Shown here piece after piece: positions 41,615-50,937 of a stretch of 64,000 nucleotides of DNA. Under the pieces are notes generated by a model. The model made no database searches. It had not been told where the DNA came from and saw only the letters and a list, made by a program, of their open reading frames with translations. The stretch's first letter is position 1. Each line of letters opens with the position of its first letter. Source of the stretch: an uncultured Ruminococcus sp. Its GTDB lineage: Bacteria > Bacillota > Clostridia > Oscillospirales > Ruminococcaceae. The translations under genes and the position numbers were made by a program. Location: assembly GCA_934435205.1 (NCBI GenBank), contig CAKSAK010000003.1, positions 372,001-436,000 on the forward strand, written 5' to 3'.

Positions 41615-44005
41615 TTATTTACCGCTTCTTTCAACAGAAATAACGTTCTTTATTTTCTGAAGCTTGTTTATAACATTGTTGAGCTGTTCCATTCCTGCTA
41701 TGCTGACAGTTACGGAAAGCATTGCATTGCCGTTTTTCAGTTCCCTTGAGGTTGACTCATATATAAAAATATTGATCATTGCAAGCGCTGACGAAACGTC
41801 TGCCAACAGACCTATTCTGTCAACTGCAACAATATCCAAAGTACACTTGAAATAGCCCGTATGCTTTTCAGAACTTTCCCACTTAACATTTATCCAACGA
41901 GCGGCATTTTCAGGATCATCTTTCTGCGAAAGATAGTTCACGCAATCCTTTTTATGCACGGATATGCCGTGACCTCTCGTGATAAAGCCGACTATCTCGT
42001 CACCTGGAAGCGGATTACAGCACTGTGCAAACTTGATAGCGCAGTTGTCGATGCCGTCAACGATAACACCAGTGGAATTTTTGGAAGTCTTTATCTTATT
42101 TTCAAGGTCAGAAGTATCAGGCTGAGCCTTTTCACCATATTTCTTATTATACTCAGATTTCAGCCTTTGCATCACCTTTGAAAGCTGAACACCACCGTAA
42201 CCTATGGCCGCGAAGAAATCATCAAGAGTATCACAACTGTGTCTGTGCATATCCATTTTGAGAAAGTCCTCGAGTTCTTCCTCAGGCACTCTTATATTAT
42301 TTCTGCGGAACTCTCTTTCAAGAGCATTTCTGCCCTCAAAAATATTTTCCTCACGTCTTTCCTTTTTAAACCATGAACGTATCTTGGATTTGGCTTCATT
42401 GGTCTTGCAGATATTGAGCCATGAACGGCTTGGACCATGACCAACGACATTTGTCGTAAGTATCTCGATTATCTCGCCTGTTTTTATCTGATAATCATAA
42501 GACACCATTTTCTTGTCTACCTTTGCGCCGCACATCTTATGACCCACCTGTGTGTGGATAGCGTAAGCAAAGTCGATAACAGTTGAGCCAACAGGCAGTG
42601 TTATCATATCTCCCTTTGGAGTGAAAGCAAAAACGTCCTCAGGGGCAAGGTCGTTTTTAATAGCCCTCACTATCTCCTCAACATCGTTTGACTCCTGCTG
42701 TGACTCGATTATCTGTCTTATCCATGCAAGGCGCTGATCGTCCTTTGAGCTACCCCTTACGCCCTCTTTATATTTCCAGTGAGCAGCGATACCATATTCA
42801 GCAGTTCTGTGCATTTCCCATGTTCTTATCTGAACCTCGAAAGGTATTCCCTCTCTGCCGATAACAGTTGTGTGCAGTGATTGGTACATATTAGCCTTAG
42901 GCGTGGAAATATAATCCTTAAATCTGTTTGGGATAGGTCTGAACATATCGTGGATTATGCCAAGTACGTTATAGCACTCGGTAACTGTATTGACGATAAT
43001 TCTTACGGCATAACGATCATATATCTGGTCTATCTCCTTGCCGTCACGATATACCTTTTTATAGATACCATAATTGCTTTTAACTCGACCCTCGATAAGT
43101 GGAACAGGGTCAAAGTCCTTTTCAAGCCTGTCATGTATCTTGTGTTTAATATTCTCAACAAGCTGTTCACGGCTGCCCTTTCTGAGCTGCATTTGCTCGT
43201 CTATCTCGGCATAAGCATATGGATCAAGATAGTAAAAAGCAAGATCTTCAAACTCGTCCTTGATAGAGCGTATTCCAAGGCGATGAGCTATCGGTGCATA
43301 GATGTTCATTGTTTCATGGGCGATAGTTCTGCGTTTTGAATCTTTGCAATAATTAAGAGTACGCATATTGTGAAGTCTATCTGCAAGCTTTATTATAATA
43401 ACACGGATATCCTCGCTCATTGCAAGGAGTATTTTTCTGATATTCTCGGCTTTCTGCTCGTCCTTGGTGAAAGTTTCTACCTTTTTCAGCTTTGTAACGC
43501 CATTTACAAGCATTGCAACGTCTGAGCCAAAATTCTTCTGCAATTCTTCAAGAGTGCATGGAGTGTCCTCCACAACGTCATGAAGAAGTGCCGCACAAAT
43601 AGTATCAGTATCCATGCCAAGCTCCAAAAGAATATATGCGACAGACAGCGGATGCGTTATATACGGCTCGCCAGACTCTCTTTTCTGATTTTGATGATAC
43701 TTTTCGGCAAGCTCATAGGCGGAAACGATTTTTGACAGGTCATACTGCCTCTCACCATCAAGTATTTTCTGAATAAGTGCATCAATGGAACACACCGACC
43801 TCTCACCTATATGCTCAGGCTTTGAAGCTTCAGGCACAGCGTCGGTATAGTCCGGAGAAGCAGTAGGAGCAGGCTTTTCTTCAAACTGCTCTTTAACCTC
43901 GGCTTCGGCAGGAAGATCTTCTTCACTGACAGTTTTTATCTCAGGCATATTTTCTATCTTATCCATTTCAGCAGGATCAAGCAAAATATTCTCTTTATCT
44001 GACAT
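41615..44005 (-). CDS. rel: Bifunctional (p)ppGpp synthetase/hydrolase
   Basis: Rel makes and degrades (p)ppGpp in the stringent response. The 796 aa hold, in order, an acidic N-terminal extension (~1-80), the HD hydrolase (CAALLHDVVEDT), the synthetase (RVKSNYGIYKK, YQSLHTTVIG), the TGS domain (DVFAFTPKGDMITLP), a Cys-rich zinc-finger region (CCNPLPGDEIVGFITRGHG) and a C-terminal ACT domain. HD residues are intact, so hydrolase activity is expected. ATG at 44005 is one base past the recJ stop, behind GGCAGG. Confidence 0.96.
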   Translation of the reverse strand: MSDKENILLDPAEMDKIENMPEIKTVSEEDLPAEAEVKEQFEEKPAPTASPDYTDAVPEASKPEHIGERSVCSIDALIQKILDGERQYDLSKIVSAYELAEKYHQNQKRESGEPYITHPLSVAYILLELGMDTDTICAALLHDVVEDTPCTLEELQKNFGSDVAMLVNGVTKLKKVETFTKDEQKAENIRKILLAMSEDIRVIIIKLADRLHNMRTLNYCKDSKRRTIAHETMNIYAPIAHRLGIRSIKDEFEDLAFYYLDPYAYAEIDEQMQLRKGSREQLVENIKHKIHDRLEKDFDPVPLIEGRVKSNYGIYKKVYRDGKEIDQIYDRYAVRIIVNTVTECYNVLGIIHDMFRPIPNRFKDYISTPKANMYQSLHTTVIGREGIPFEVQIRTWEMHRTAEYGIAAHWKYKEGVRGSSKDDQRLAWIRQIIESQQESNDVEEIVRAIKNDLAPEDVFAFTPKGDMITLPVGSTVIDFAYAIHTQVGHKMCGAKVDKKMVSYDYQIKTGEIIEILTTNVVGHGPSRSWLNICKTNEAKSKIRSWFKKERREENIFEGRNALEREFRRNNIRVPEEELEDFLKMDMHRHSCDTLDDFFAAIGYGGVQLSKVMQRLKSEYNKKYGEKAQPDTSDLENKIKTSKNSTGVIVDGIDNCAIKFAQCCNPLPGDEIVGFITRGHGISVHKKDCVNYLSQKDDPENAARWINVKWESSEKHTGYFKCTLDIVAVDRIGLLADVSSALAMINIFIYESTSRELKNGNAMLSVTVSIAGMEQLNNVINKLQKIKNVISVERSGK

Positions 44006-44006
44006 T

Positions 44007-46046
44007 TTAGTTACCTGCCTTTCCAAGCATTTCATTCAGCTTAACAAGAGTTTCAGAGTCCTCAAGATTTACCTTTTGTTTCGGCACAACGTAGCTTATT
44101 TTCATAGTTGCGGGTCTGAACTCTATAAGACCCTTATCACGGAAAATATCAACGCAAATATGCAGTTTGCAATAATTCATGCTGTCGCCTGATATTTTCA
44201 TGAAAATATTATCTAACGTAATATTCTTAACTGCACTTATGTATTTATATACGCTGATAAGCTCCTGCCTTGTGGGGATTATTTTTCTTATGAAACTTGC
44301 AGGAAGCTGATCCCCGCGCATAAGCTTTTCATAACAATCCTTTGCCGCAAAATATCTCTCCTGCTTCACTCCGCTCAATCTGTGGTCGATAACTCTTATG
44401 GATACCGACTCACGGTTATTGAACACATTTATCCCAAGCTCCACGAGCATATCAAGCTTATCGCCAACTGCAAAACAAGCCTTTTCAGGTGCAAGGGAGA
44501 AAATAAGCGCCTGTCCTCTGTAGCTTCCGTATGAAAACTCAATCTTTGTATGCTTTCCCTGCGAAAGCGGTATTATCTTATCTACTCTTACTCCAAGCAT
44601 TGCAAAAACAGGTGCAGGGTTTTCAGCGCCAAAAGGCTCCATTGCGGCAAGACCCTTTACATTATCAAGGTTGATATCCTGCGGCATAAGAAGCTTATCA
44701 GCAGTAAGCTCTACGCTTGGAAACTTCTCCATAGGGTCGCTGTATTCATACACCATTTGAGTAAACTTTTCGATGTTCTCAGCTTTCAAGGACAAACCGC
44801 CTGCGCACTCATGTCCGCCGAATTTATCTAGAAGCTCTCCGCAATACTGAAAGCACTTAAATATATTGAAGCCCTTTACGCTTCTTGCAGAGCCTCGTGC
44901 ATTGCCGTCATCATCAATGGAGATTATAACATTCGGCTTTCCGTAAAATTCAAGTATGCGCGAAGAAACAATGCCGATAACGCCATGGTGCCAGCCCTTG
45001 CCTGAAAGCACAAGCACTCTGTGGTCAAGCACTTCTGGGTGAGCGTTTATGTGGTTTACTATTTCTGTCATTATCTCAGTTTCCGTTTGCTTGCGCTGGG
45101 CGTTGAGATTCAAAAGAGTGTCAACGTAATTTTCAGCGTCCTCTGGGTCTTCGCTGAGAAGTGTTTTTACCGCTGTCAGCGGCGAGCCAAATCTGCCCGA
45201 AGCGTTTATAACAGGTGCTATCCTAAAAGCAATGCCTGTTGAGTCAAGAGCGTTTCTGTCAAGCTTTGCTTTGTCTATAAGATAGTTTAGTCCCAATATT
45301 TCGGTGTTTGCAAGATATTCAAGACCACGCTTGACAATAGTTCTGTTTTCCCCTGTGAGTGGCACAACATCCGCAACTGTACCGATAGCACAAATATCGG
45401 CATACTGCTCCATAACAGTATCATAGCTTCCGCCGTCAAGTGCAGCACAGAGTTTGAAAGCTACGCCAACGCCTGCAAGGTCTTTGTATGACGAGGGGCA
45501 ATCTGCACGATGCGGATTAACGATAGCCCTTGCCCTTGGAAGCTTCTCAGGGGGCTGGTGGTGGTCGGTGATAACAAGCTCTATATCAAGCTCAGCAATA
45601 TGCTCCGCTTCCTCAACCGCAGAAATGCCGTTATCCACAGTGACAATAAGCTTCACACCCTTTTCCGCAAGCATATCAATAGCTTCCATGTTCATGCCAT
45701 ATCCAGCCTCACGCTCAGGGATATAGTACATAACGTTTGCGCCCATGCTTTCAAGATAGTTGTAAAGTATAGTGGTGGACGTAACGCCGTCGCAATCATA
45801 GTCACCGTAAATACAGATAAGGTCATACTGATCTACCGCCTTGTTTATCACCTCGGCGGCTATAGCCATATCCTTTATAAGAAAAGGATCGCTTAGTTCC
45901 TCACCCTTAAAAAATTCAGCAAGGCTGTCAAAGTCAGTGAAACCCCTTGAAGTCATGACGTCTAGGGTAAGGCTTTTCAAGTCGCACTTGTTCATAAACT
46001 CTGCAGTTTTCACAGGGTCAGGTCTGTTTATTCTCCATTTTTTCAT
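44007..46046 (-). CDS. recJ: Single-stranded-DNA-specific exonuclease RecJ
   Basis: RecJ degrades single-stranded DNA 5'-3' in recombination and repair. The 679 aa have the DHH motifs YGDYDCDGVTS (near 78), VTVDNGI and TDHHQPPE, the DHHA1 motif SGKGWHHGVIGIVSSR, GGHECAGGL, and an OB-like C-terminal part. It opens a recJ-rel-MBL-hemZ-rlmD run. Confidence 0.95.
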   Translation of the reverse strand: MKKWRINRPDPVKTAEFMNKCDLKSLTLDVMTSRGFTDFDSLAEFFKGEELSDPFLIKDMAIAAEVINKAVDQYDLICIYGDYDCDGVTSTTILYNYLESMGANVMYYIPEREAGYGMNMEAIDMLAEKGVKLIVTVDNGISAVEEAEHIAELDIELVITDHHQPPEKLPRARAIVNPHRADCPSSYKDLAGVGVAFKLCAALDGGSYDTVMEQYADICAIGTVADVVPLTGENRTIVKRGLEYLANTEILGLNYLIDKAKLDRNALDSTGIAFRIAPVINASGRFGSPLTAVKTLLSEDPEDAENYVDTLLNLNAQRKQTETEIMTEIVNHINAHPEVLDHRVLVLSGKGWHHGVIGIVSSRILEFYGKPNVIISIDDDGNARGSARSVKGFNIFKCFQYCGELLDKFGGHECAGGLSLKAENIEKFTQMVYEYSDPMEKFPSVELTADKLLMPQDINLDNVKGLAAMEPFGAENPAPVFAMLGVRVDKIIPLSQGKHTKIEFSYGSYRGQALIFSLAPEKACFAVGDKLDMLVELGINVFNNRESVSIRVIDHRLSGVKQERYFAAKDCYEKLMRGDQLPASFIRKIIPTRQELISVYKYISAVKNITLDNIFMKISGDSMNYCKLHICVDIFRDKGLIEFRPATMKISYVVPKQKVNLEDSETLVKLNEMLGKAGN

Positions 46047-46085
46047 ATAGAAATAGTCCTTTACGCAAATTTACATTCATAATTT

Positions 46086-46114
46086 ATTATACCACATAAA
46101 CTGCCTTTTTTCAA
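46086..46114 (-). promoter_or_regulatory. Promoter of the recJ-rel operon
   Basis: On the minus strand TTGAAA (46109-46114) and TATAAT (46086-46091) are 17 bases apart, about 40 bases upstream of recJ. Confidence 0.8.
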
Positions 46115-46148
46115 GTAGCATCAAGAAAAAGTATGAAATTTCAGGCAT

Positions 46149-46181
46149 AAAAACAGCACCGCAGAAATTCCCGCAGTGCTG
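46149..46181 (-). terminator. Terminator after the CapD-like gene
   Basis: On the minus strand CAGCACTGC and GCGGTGCTG (46173-46181 with 46154-46162, one G-T pair) form a stem followed by TTTTT at 46149-46153. Confidence 0.85.
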
Positions 46182-46194
46182 AAATATGATTCTT

Positions 46195-48303
46195 TTATTT
46201 TGACGCAGAAACTGCAACAGCGTTTCTGCCATATTTTTCATTACCTGTTGGCTTATCACCTACAGGACTGAATGTCGGAACGATCTTTTCGACCATTTCA
46301 ACGATATTTTCGTCATTGTTATAGCTTGCACGAGCAAGCTCTCCAAGCTGACCAAGGAACGTTTCTGTGTCAAATGGTATAGGCTTTCCGATATGGATAA
46401 GCTCATTGTCCGTTTTCATCATACCCTCCTCAGCCATAAGCTTCTCCTCAAAAAGCTTCTCGCCAGGACGCAGACCTGAGTAAACTATTTTGATATCCAC
46501 ATCAGGCTTATATCCTGAAAGTCTGATAAGATTTCTCGCAAGTGTGTCTATCTTCACAGGCGCACCCATATCAAGGACAAATATCTCACCGCCCCATGCG
46601 TATGTACCTGCCTGAAGAACAAGGCTCACAGCCTCAGGAATAGTCATGAAATATCTTATGATATCAGGGTGTGTGACAGTAACAGGGCCACCTGCTTCTA
46701 TCTGCTTTTTGAACAGTGGGATAACAGAGCCGTTGCTTCCAAGAACGTTTCCAAAACGAACTGCAACAAACTGTGTGCCATCTCTGTCCTTGTTGCCAAC
46801 ACTTTCGATCTTTACCGCTTCACTGCTCTCTATATTATCAACAGCAATCTCGTCTAACGGATCGTCCTCAAGCATACCGTCTGTCATTTCATCAACGTGT
46901 GCGTGAAGCATTGGCAGAAGATCAGTTCTGCCTGCCTTGCTGATAGCGTCCATGCTCTGGATGACCATTTCGCAGAGTCTTTTACTTGCACCCATAATAT
47001 TAGTAGGATTTACAGCCTTATCGGTGCTTATAAGCACAAATCGCTTTGTGCCATGCTTCAAAGCGGCATAGGCTGTCTTGTATGTACCAACAACGTTGTT
47101 TTTGATAGCTTCATTAGGACTTGTTTCCATAAGCGGAACGTGCTTATGTGCTGCAGCGTGATAAACGATATCAGGCTTGTATTTTTCAAAAACATCATTG
47201 ATACGTCTGCTGTCACGAACAGAGCCGATAAGCGTCACAAGATTGATCTTGCTGCCATATTTACGCTTTAGCTCCTGCTCGATCTCATAGGCGTTGTTCT
47301 CATAAATATCAAATATGATAAGCTGTTTAGGCTCGTGACCTGCTATCTGTCGGCAAAGCTCGCTTCCGATAGAGCCACCGCCACCTGTTACCAATATTGT
47401 CTTGCCTTTAAGGTGCTGGAATATCTCGTCCATGTTTACTCTGATAGGCTCTCTTCCAAGCAGATCCTCGACTGCAACAGGCTTCATCTTACTGAGAAGC
47501 ACTTCACCATTTGTTATCTGATAAACGCCCGGAAGCTGTTTCATCTCACAGCCTGTTTCCTTACAAATATTAAGGATATCCCTTTTGTTCTCAGGTGATG
47601 CAGTTGGAATTGCAAAAAGTATCTGATCGATATTGTACTTCTTGACGCTTTCCATAATACAATCACGTCCACCGACGATAGGAACGCCTCCGATATTTCT
47701 TCCCCACTTATTTGGGTTATCATCGATTATGCAGAGCGGTCTTGCACTTATACGTTCTGACATCGTAAGCTCTTTAAGGATCATCTGACCTGAAGCACCA
47801 GCACCAATGACCATTGCATTATGCACTGCCACCTGATTTGTTACCTGTTTTGCCCTTAAAAGGGTTACATATCTATAGGCAAAACGCACTGCCGTTATAA
47901 GCACGAACTGAGTTCCCGCTCCTACTATATAGTAAGCCACCGGCATTCTCATAAAGAGTGATGTTATACCCACAGCCTGGAATATGGTAGTGACTATCGA
48001 GGCCAAAAATATCCTTGACAGTTCACCAATGCTAGCAAACCTCCACAAACTATTATAAAGCTTGAACTCAAAAAACACAACAACACAGAAAGCTGTGTAT
48101 ATGGGAGCAAACTTTACATAGGCAAGCATATACTCCTTTGGTATTGCAGAAAAAGTAAGGTCAAATCTGATGAAAAGTCCGAAAATGTAGGATAGATTTA
48201 CGGCAACAATATCATAGAAACACAGAAAGAATGCAATAAGCATCCAATGCTTTATCTTTTTGTTTTTCCACACCTGAGCTGTGTTTTCACTTGTTTTCTC
48301 CAT
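46195..48303 (-). CDS. Nucleoside-diphosphate-sugar 4,6-dehydratase (CapD/EpsC/PglF family)
   Basis: This membrane enzyme family makes UDP-4-keto-6-deoxy sugars for surface polysaccharide. From MEKTSENT the protein is 702 aa: four N-terminal membrane helices (~25-155), a first Rossmann-like domain (VIGAGASGQMI), then the catalytic domain with VTGGGGSIGSEL near 308 and STDKAVNPTNIMGASK. The frame extends 23 codons upstream, but the ATG at 48303 follows GGAGG by 12 bases. It is downstream of the tyrosine kinase and phosphatase genes that control polysaccharide synthesis. Confidence 0.9.
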   Translation of the reverse strand: MEKTSENTAQVWKNKKIKHWMLIAFFLCFYDIVAVNLSYIFGLFIRFDLTFSAIPKEYMLAYVKFAPIYTAFCVVVFFEFKLYNSLWRFASIGELSRIFLASIVTTIFQAVGITSLFMRMPVAYYIVGAGTQFVLITAVRFAYRYVTLLRAKQVTNQVAVHNAMVIGAGASGQMILKELTMSERISARPLCIIDDNPNKWGRNIGGVPIVGGRDCIMESVKKYNIDQILFAIPTASPENKRDILNICKETGCEMKQLPGVYQITNGEVLLSKMKPVAVEDLLGREPIRVNMDEIFQHLKGKTILVTGGGGSIGSELCRQIAGHEPKQLIIFDIYENNAYEIEQELKRKYGSKINLVTLIGSVRDSRRINDVFEKYKPDIVYHAAAHKHVPLMETSPNEAIKNNVVGTYKTAYAALKHGTKRFVLISTDKAVNPTNIMGASKRLCEMVIQSMDAISKAGRTDLLPMLHAHVDEMTDGMLEDDPLDEIAVDNIESSEAVKIESVGNKDRDGTQFVAVRFGNVLGSNGSVIPLFKKQIEAGGPVTVTHPDIIRYFMTIPEAVSLVLQAGTYAWGGEIFVLDMGAPVKIDTLARNLIRLSGYKPDVDIKIVYSGLRPGEKLFEEKLMAEEGMMKTDNELIHIGKPIPFDTETFLGQLGELARASYNNDENIVEMVEKIVPTFSPVGDKPTGNEKYGRNAVAVSASK

Positions 48304-48413
48304 AAATAAAACATACCTCCGCTCGTTTAAAGCAATGAATAAGATCACACCATGGCCACCCCTCAATGGCACAGTGCAGGCTATTTATAATATCATCAAT
48401 ATTTTTCCTATAC

Positions 48414-49118
48414 TTAAAAAGCAAACATTCTTTCTTCGTCAGCCATAGCCGACATGAGTACTTTATCAGAACGTCTTATATTTTCACTTCCAGATCTTTT
48501 AGCTATAAGATCAAAATTAGGTTTTCTGTCATCAAAATTATGAGCGTCACTTCCAAAGACAAAATCTCTGCCACTTGAAATAAGCTTATTAACAAAACGC
48601 CTTGTGACAAAGTGTTCAAAAGCCTCAGCATTTATCTGAAAAACTGCATCCACAGACATCAGACTTTTCAGATCTGACTTTGAATAAACGCCCATATATC
48701 TATGTACATGGGCGATTATCGGAATAAGCATTCGAGAATTTACTATCTCGTCTATCTCCTCGACGATCCAACTGTTATACTGAGCGAATGGTGGTTCAAG
48801 AAGAATAAGTCTTGTTCCGCTGATACACAACTTGTCAAGTTCTTCTAATCCACTGATACCCTTTTCTATAGCCACCTCAGCGCCAATATGTATATCCTTC
48901 ACGGCAGGGTCAGCCGCCATGAGCTTCTCATAAGCATTTTGCCGTTTGACAAGATAACTGTCTAAAGAAGCTTCTCTGTGCATATAAAAATGCGGTGTTG
49001 CCACAATTATACCTATGCCCTGCTGTTTCATCATTTTTATCATTTTAAGTGATGTTTTGATGCTGTCAGAGCCGTCATCAATATTCGGCAGTATGTGGCT
49101 GTGATAATCGGTAGTCAA
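48414..49118 (-). CDS. CpsB/YwqE-type protein-tyrosine phosphatase
   Basis: These manganese-dependent PHP-fold phosphatases dephosphorylate the capsule BY-kinase. The 234 aa start TTDYHSHILPNIDDGSDS with the metal-binding HSH, followed by ATPHFYMHR, AHVHRYMG and FGSDAHN. The start is TTG at 49118 behind GGAGATG. It follows the kinase gene by 19 bases, so the pair is probably co-expressed. Confidence 0.92.
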   Translation of the reverse strand: MTTDYHSHILPNIDDGSDSIKTSLKMIKMMKQQGIGIIVATPHFYMHREASLDSYLVKRQNAYEKLMAADPAVKDIHIGAEVAIEKGISGLEELDKLCISGTRLILLEPPFAQYNSWIVEEIDEIVNSRMLIPIIAHVHRYMGVYSKSDLKSLMSVDAVFQINAEAFEHFVTRRFVNKLISSGRDFVFGSDAHNFDDRKPNFDLIAKRSGSENIRRSDKVLMSAMADEERMFAF

Positions 49119-49137
49119 TCTAACATCTCCATGTCAT

Positions 49138-50631
49138 TTAACTTTCGGCAGAAGCGTCCTTCCCACCGTATTTATAGCTATAGTCATATTTATACTTGTA
49201 GCTATACTTGTATCCGTAATGAGAACCGTTCTTTGCGGAAATATCATTAAGAACAAAACCAAGCAGATTGCAATCGCCTAGATCAAGCTTCTTCATAGAC
49301 TCCTCTATCTCCTGATATGTAGTTCTGCCATATCTTGCAATGAGAAGAACGCCTGCGACCTCGTCTGCAAGGCTCATTACGTCAGTTACAGGTAGCAGCG
49401 GTGTGCCATCGATAATAACATAATCATACTTATGCTGAACATATTCAAGCAATTCACGCATTTTCTCAGAAGCAAGAAGCTCCGATGGGTTTGGAGGCAA
49501 AACGCCTGATGTAAGCACTGCAAAGTTACCATTCTTGGTTTCATGCACACACTTATCAAAAGTGCTTTCACCACTAAGAATAGTAGATAGTCCAACATTG
49601 TTTTTTAGCTTGAAGTTTCTGTGCTGAACAGGTTTTCTCATATCAGCGTCAATAAGAAGTACCTTATTTTCTGTTTCAGCCATTGAAGCTGCAAGGTTTG
49701 CAACTGTCACAGACTTACCCTCACTTGGATTAGGGCTAGAAACGACAACTATCTTATTTCGTGTTGTAGAGAGTGTAAACATAAGGTTTGTACGCATTGT
49801 TTTGTAGTTCTCTACAATATTAAACGGTATATCCTTATTATTGAACAGAAGCTGTTTTTTTCTGTCAGCAGAAGAACCTTCATCCTTTTTAGAAGTCTTT
49901 CCGCCAATATTCATTATCTCACCAACGATAGGCTTCTGATAAATGTCGCCAAGCTCATCAGAATTCTTTACAGTGTTGTCGAAGAAGTCGATAACAAGTA
50001 TCACAAGAACAGCCACCATCAAGCCACCAACAAAGCCAAGGGCAACATTTTTAGTGGTGTTAGGAGAAACAGGTGTATTGTAAACCTCAGCGTCACCTAT
50101 CTTTTCAACTGAGCCTGCACCGATAACTCTTATAAGAAAGCTTGGAGCAACGTCAGCCATAATGTTACAAAGGTCAGAAGAAAGCTTTGCATTGGTTGTT
50201 GTGGCAGTTATCTGAAGTACCTCTGTCTGATTTACAGCGGTCATGTTATAAGCATTTCTCAGACCGTCATTTGAAACCCTGCCACTTGTTACAGTAAAAT
50301 AAGGAGCAAGCTGTTCAGGAGTATACATCTCAAGAAGCTTATCGCTTACCTCGTTCATTACCGGGTCATCAGTAAGTATAACAATATAGGTCTGTACCAG
50401 TGACTTTGAAGCATTAATGTCCTGTAAGTCAACATTTGTCTTGTCCTGACCCGTTGTCTGATTATCAGCACTTTTAACATACATTGAAACGTGAGACTGA
50501 TACTGCTCACTCATAACAAATTTTGATACAAAAAGGGCCAGTATCGCACACACTATTGAAGCGGCAACGATATACCAAACCTTTCCGAGAAGAAGTACCA
50601 GAAGATCCTTGATAGTGTAATTTTTTTTCAT
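49138..50631 (-). CDS. Fused Wzz adaptor and BY-type tyrosine kinase (CpsC-CpsD-like)
   Basis: This protein controls polysaccharide chain synthesis through autophosphorylation. In Firmicutes adaptor and kinase are often separate; here they are one 497-aa chain. Residues ~1-215 are the Wzz part with two membrane helices. The kinase has Walker A SPNPSEGKSVTV near 304, Walker A' LLIDADMRKP and Walker B YVIIDGTP. The tail (residues ~473-489) has nine tyrosines at every second position, the presumed autophosphorylation cluster. Confidence 0.93.
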   Translation of the reverse strand: MKKNYTIKDLLVLLLGKVWYIVAASIVCAILALFVSKFVMSEQYQSHVSMYVKSADNQTTGQDKTNVDLQDINASKSLVQTYIVILTDDPVMNEVSDKLLEMYTPEQLAPYFTVTSGRVSNDGLRNAYNMTAVNQTEVLQITATTTNAKLSSDLCNIMADVAPSFLIRVIGAGSVEKIGDAEVYNTPVSPNTTKNVALGFVGGLMVAVLVILVIDFFDNTVKNSDELGDIYQKPIVGEIMNIGGKTSKKDEGSSADRKKQLLFNNKDIPFNIVENYKTMRTNLMFTLSTTRNKIVVVSSPNPSEGKSVTVANLAASMAETENKVLLIDADMRKPVQHRNFKLKNNVGLSTILSGESTFDKCVHETKNGNFAVLTSGVLPPNPSELLASEKMRELLEYVQHKYDYVIIDGTPLLPVTDVMSLADEVAGVLLIARYGRTTYQEIEESMKKLDLGDCNLLGFVLNDISAKNGSHYGYKYSYKYKYDYSYKYGGKDASAES

Positions 50632-50696
50632 TTGAATAACTCACCCTGTTGTTGATATTTTCGTTATTTTCTCAAAAAATAAACCGTACAATAATA

Positions 50697-50725
50697 ATTT
50701 TATCACATTCTATTCAAAAAGTCAA
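50697..50725 (-). promoter_or_regulatory. Promoter of the polysaccharide operon
   Basis: On the minus strand TTGACT (50720-50725) and TAAAAT (50697-50702) are 17 bases apart, about 65 bases upstream of the kinase start. Confidence 0.75.
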
Positions 50726-50937
50726 CTTAAAACGATACGTTTTTTTGTATTTCAACAAAAAAATGGTTTTTTGTTATAACATACAATAAGATAAACAAAA
50801 TCAGCCAAGTATTTGTTTGAAAATCATATAAGCTGACAGCTTAATTTGACCATTATGAAGCTTTTAAATAAACTGATGTCGTGTGTAACATATATATTTA
50901 CCATATAGCAAATCCTTTTGGGATCAATTTCTTTGAT
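50726..50937. other. AT-rich gap downstream of the MATE gene
   Basis: Together with the promoter region this forms a 306-base stretch (50632-50937) without a gene. I see no frame with a ribosome site and no strong terminator hairpin for the MATE gene. GATCCCAAAAGGATT near 50910-50925 is only a weak stem. Confidence 0.4.
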
